Source of the DNA: Sphingomonas sp. J315
GTDB taxonomy: Bacteria > Pseudomonadota > Alphaproteobacteria > Sphingomonadales > Sphingomonadaceae
NCBI RefSeq assembly: GCF_024666595.1
Contig: NZ_CP088296.1
Span: forward strand, 1,364,001 to 1,428,000
Reading direction: 5' to 3'
Length of the DNA: 64,000 bases
The notes beneath the pieces are model-generated. The model worked only from the letters and a program-made list of their open reading frames with translations, ran no database searches and was not told where the DNA came from. This document shows, one piece after another, positions 63,907 to 64,000 of the stretch (position 1 is the first letter of the stretch; every line of letters starts with the position of its first letter). A program made the position numbers and the translations under genes.

Positions 63907-63946
63907 CGGCCCGCTCCCGCTGGGACGCGGGCCGTTCGGCGTTTTT
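63907..63946 (+). terminator. Rho-independent terminator of rpmB
   Basis: Perfect stem CGGCCCGC (63907-63914) / GCGGGCCG (63927-63934) with a 12-base loop, then TTCGGCGTTTTT. Confidence 0.75.
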
Positions 63947-63968
63947 GCGGGCAGCGGCGTCCGTTTCC

Positions 63969-64000
63969 CTACATTTCCAGCCGGAACTTGAGCAGCAGCG
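63969..64000 (-). CDS. Possible 3' end of a gene entering from the right
   Basis: On the minus strand the last codons read Leu-Leu-Leu-Lys-Phe-Arg-Leu-Glu-Met then TAG at 63969-63971. The alternating pattern could be the last strand of a barrel or another protein end. Too short to identify. Confidence 0.3.
   Translation of the reverse strand, partial: LLLKFRLEM

Overview
The window is a GC-rich, gene-dense chromosomal segment, most likely from a Sphingomonas-type alphaproteobacterium (Sphingomonadaceae). This placement is inferred from gene order (penicillin-binding protein activator / rsmI-yraN-gshB; hemW-rdgB-rph next to hrcA-grpE; thrS-infC; purE-purK), from the large TonB-dependent receptor beside an Asp-hydroxylase gene, and from several families of hairpin-forming intergenic repeats. 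I saw no rRNA, tRNA, CRISPR array, prophage or insertion sequence.

Layout. 1-8 kb: a Bax-inhibitor-like membrane protein, ThpR, a SodC lipoprotein, XerC, an alpha/beta hydrolase-TPR pair, then gloA, nitronate monooxygenase and gloB, and a DedA protein. 8-17.8 kb: housekeeping clusters gshB/yraN/rsmI, an LpoA-like lipoprotein, hemW, a CAP-domain lipoprotein, an orphan protein, rdgB-rph, hrcA-grpE. 17.9-25.6 kb: glnD, two small genes, a repeat cluster, a GH16 glucanase, infC and thrS. 25.8-34.9 kb: small VOC and membrane proteins, a striking periodic DNA array (26969-27171), a peptidoglycan-recycling pair (LD-carboxypeptidase and Mur ligase), a membrane protein/XRE regulator pair, a hydrolase, transaldolase, a DUF2490 protein and priA. 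35-41 kb: a gluzincin-like TPR protein, a trypsin-like membrane protease, DUF1203 and ada, purE-purK. 41-50 kb: small proteins, an M16 peptidase, clpB, and a divergent Asp-hydroxylase / sulfotransferase-like pair. 50-64 kb: a TonB-dependent receptor, an M23 peptidase, DUF2093, xseA and purD with overlapping start codons, a VWA lipoprotein-like protein, a CNNM/CorC-type protein, an OmpA lipoprotein, tadA and rpmB.

Three things stand out. First, a non-coding array of the pentamer GTCGC repeated in an exact 11-bp register (19 consecutive register positions, 12 of them exact) with variable 6-bp spacers. Second, at least ten single-base indels, almost all in runs of five or six G or C, break or shift eight genes, including infC, glnD and hrcA. 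Because essential genes are hit, sequence error is the likeliest cause. Correcting infC reveals a probable AUA start codon. Third, hairpin repeats supply the stop codons and C-termini of three genes, and two pairs of divergent genes start within 0-11 bp of each other.
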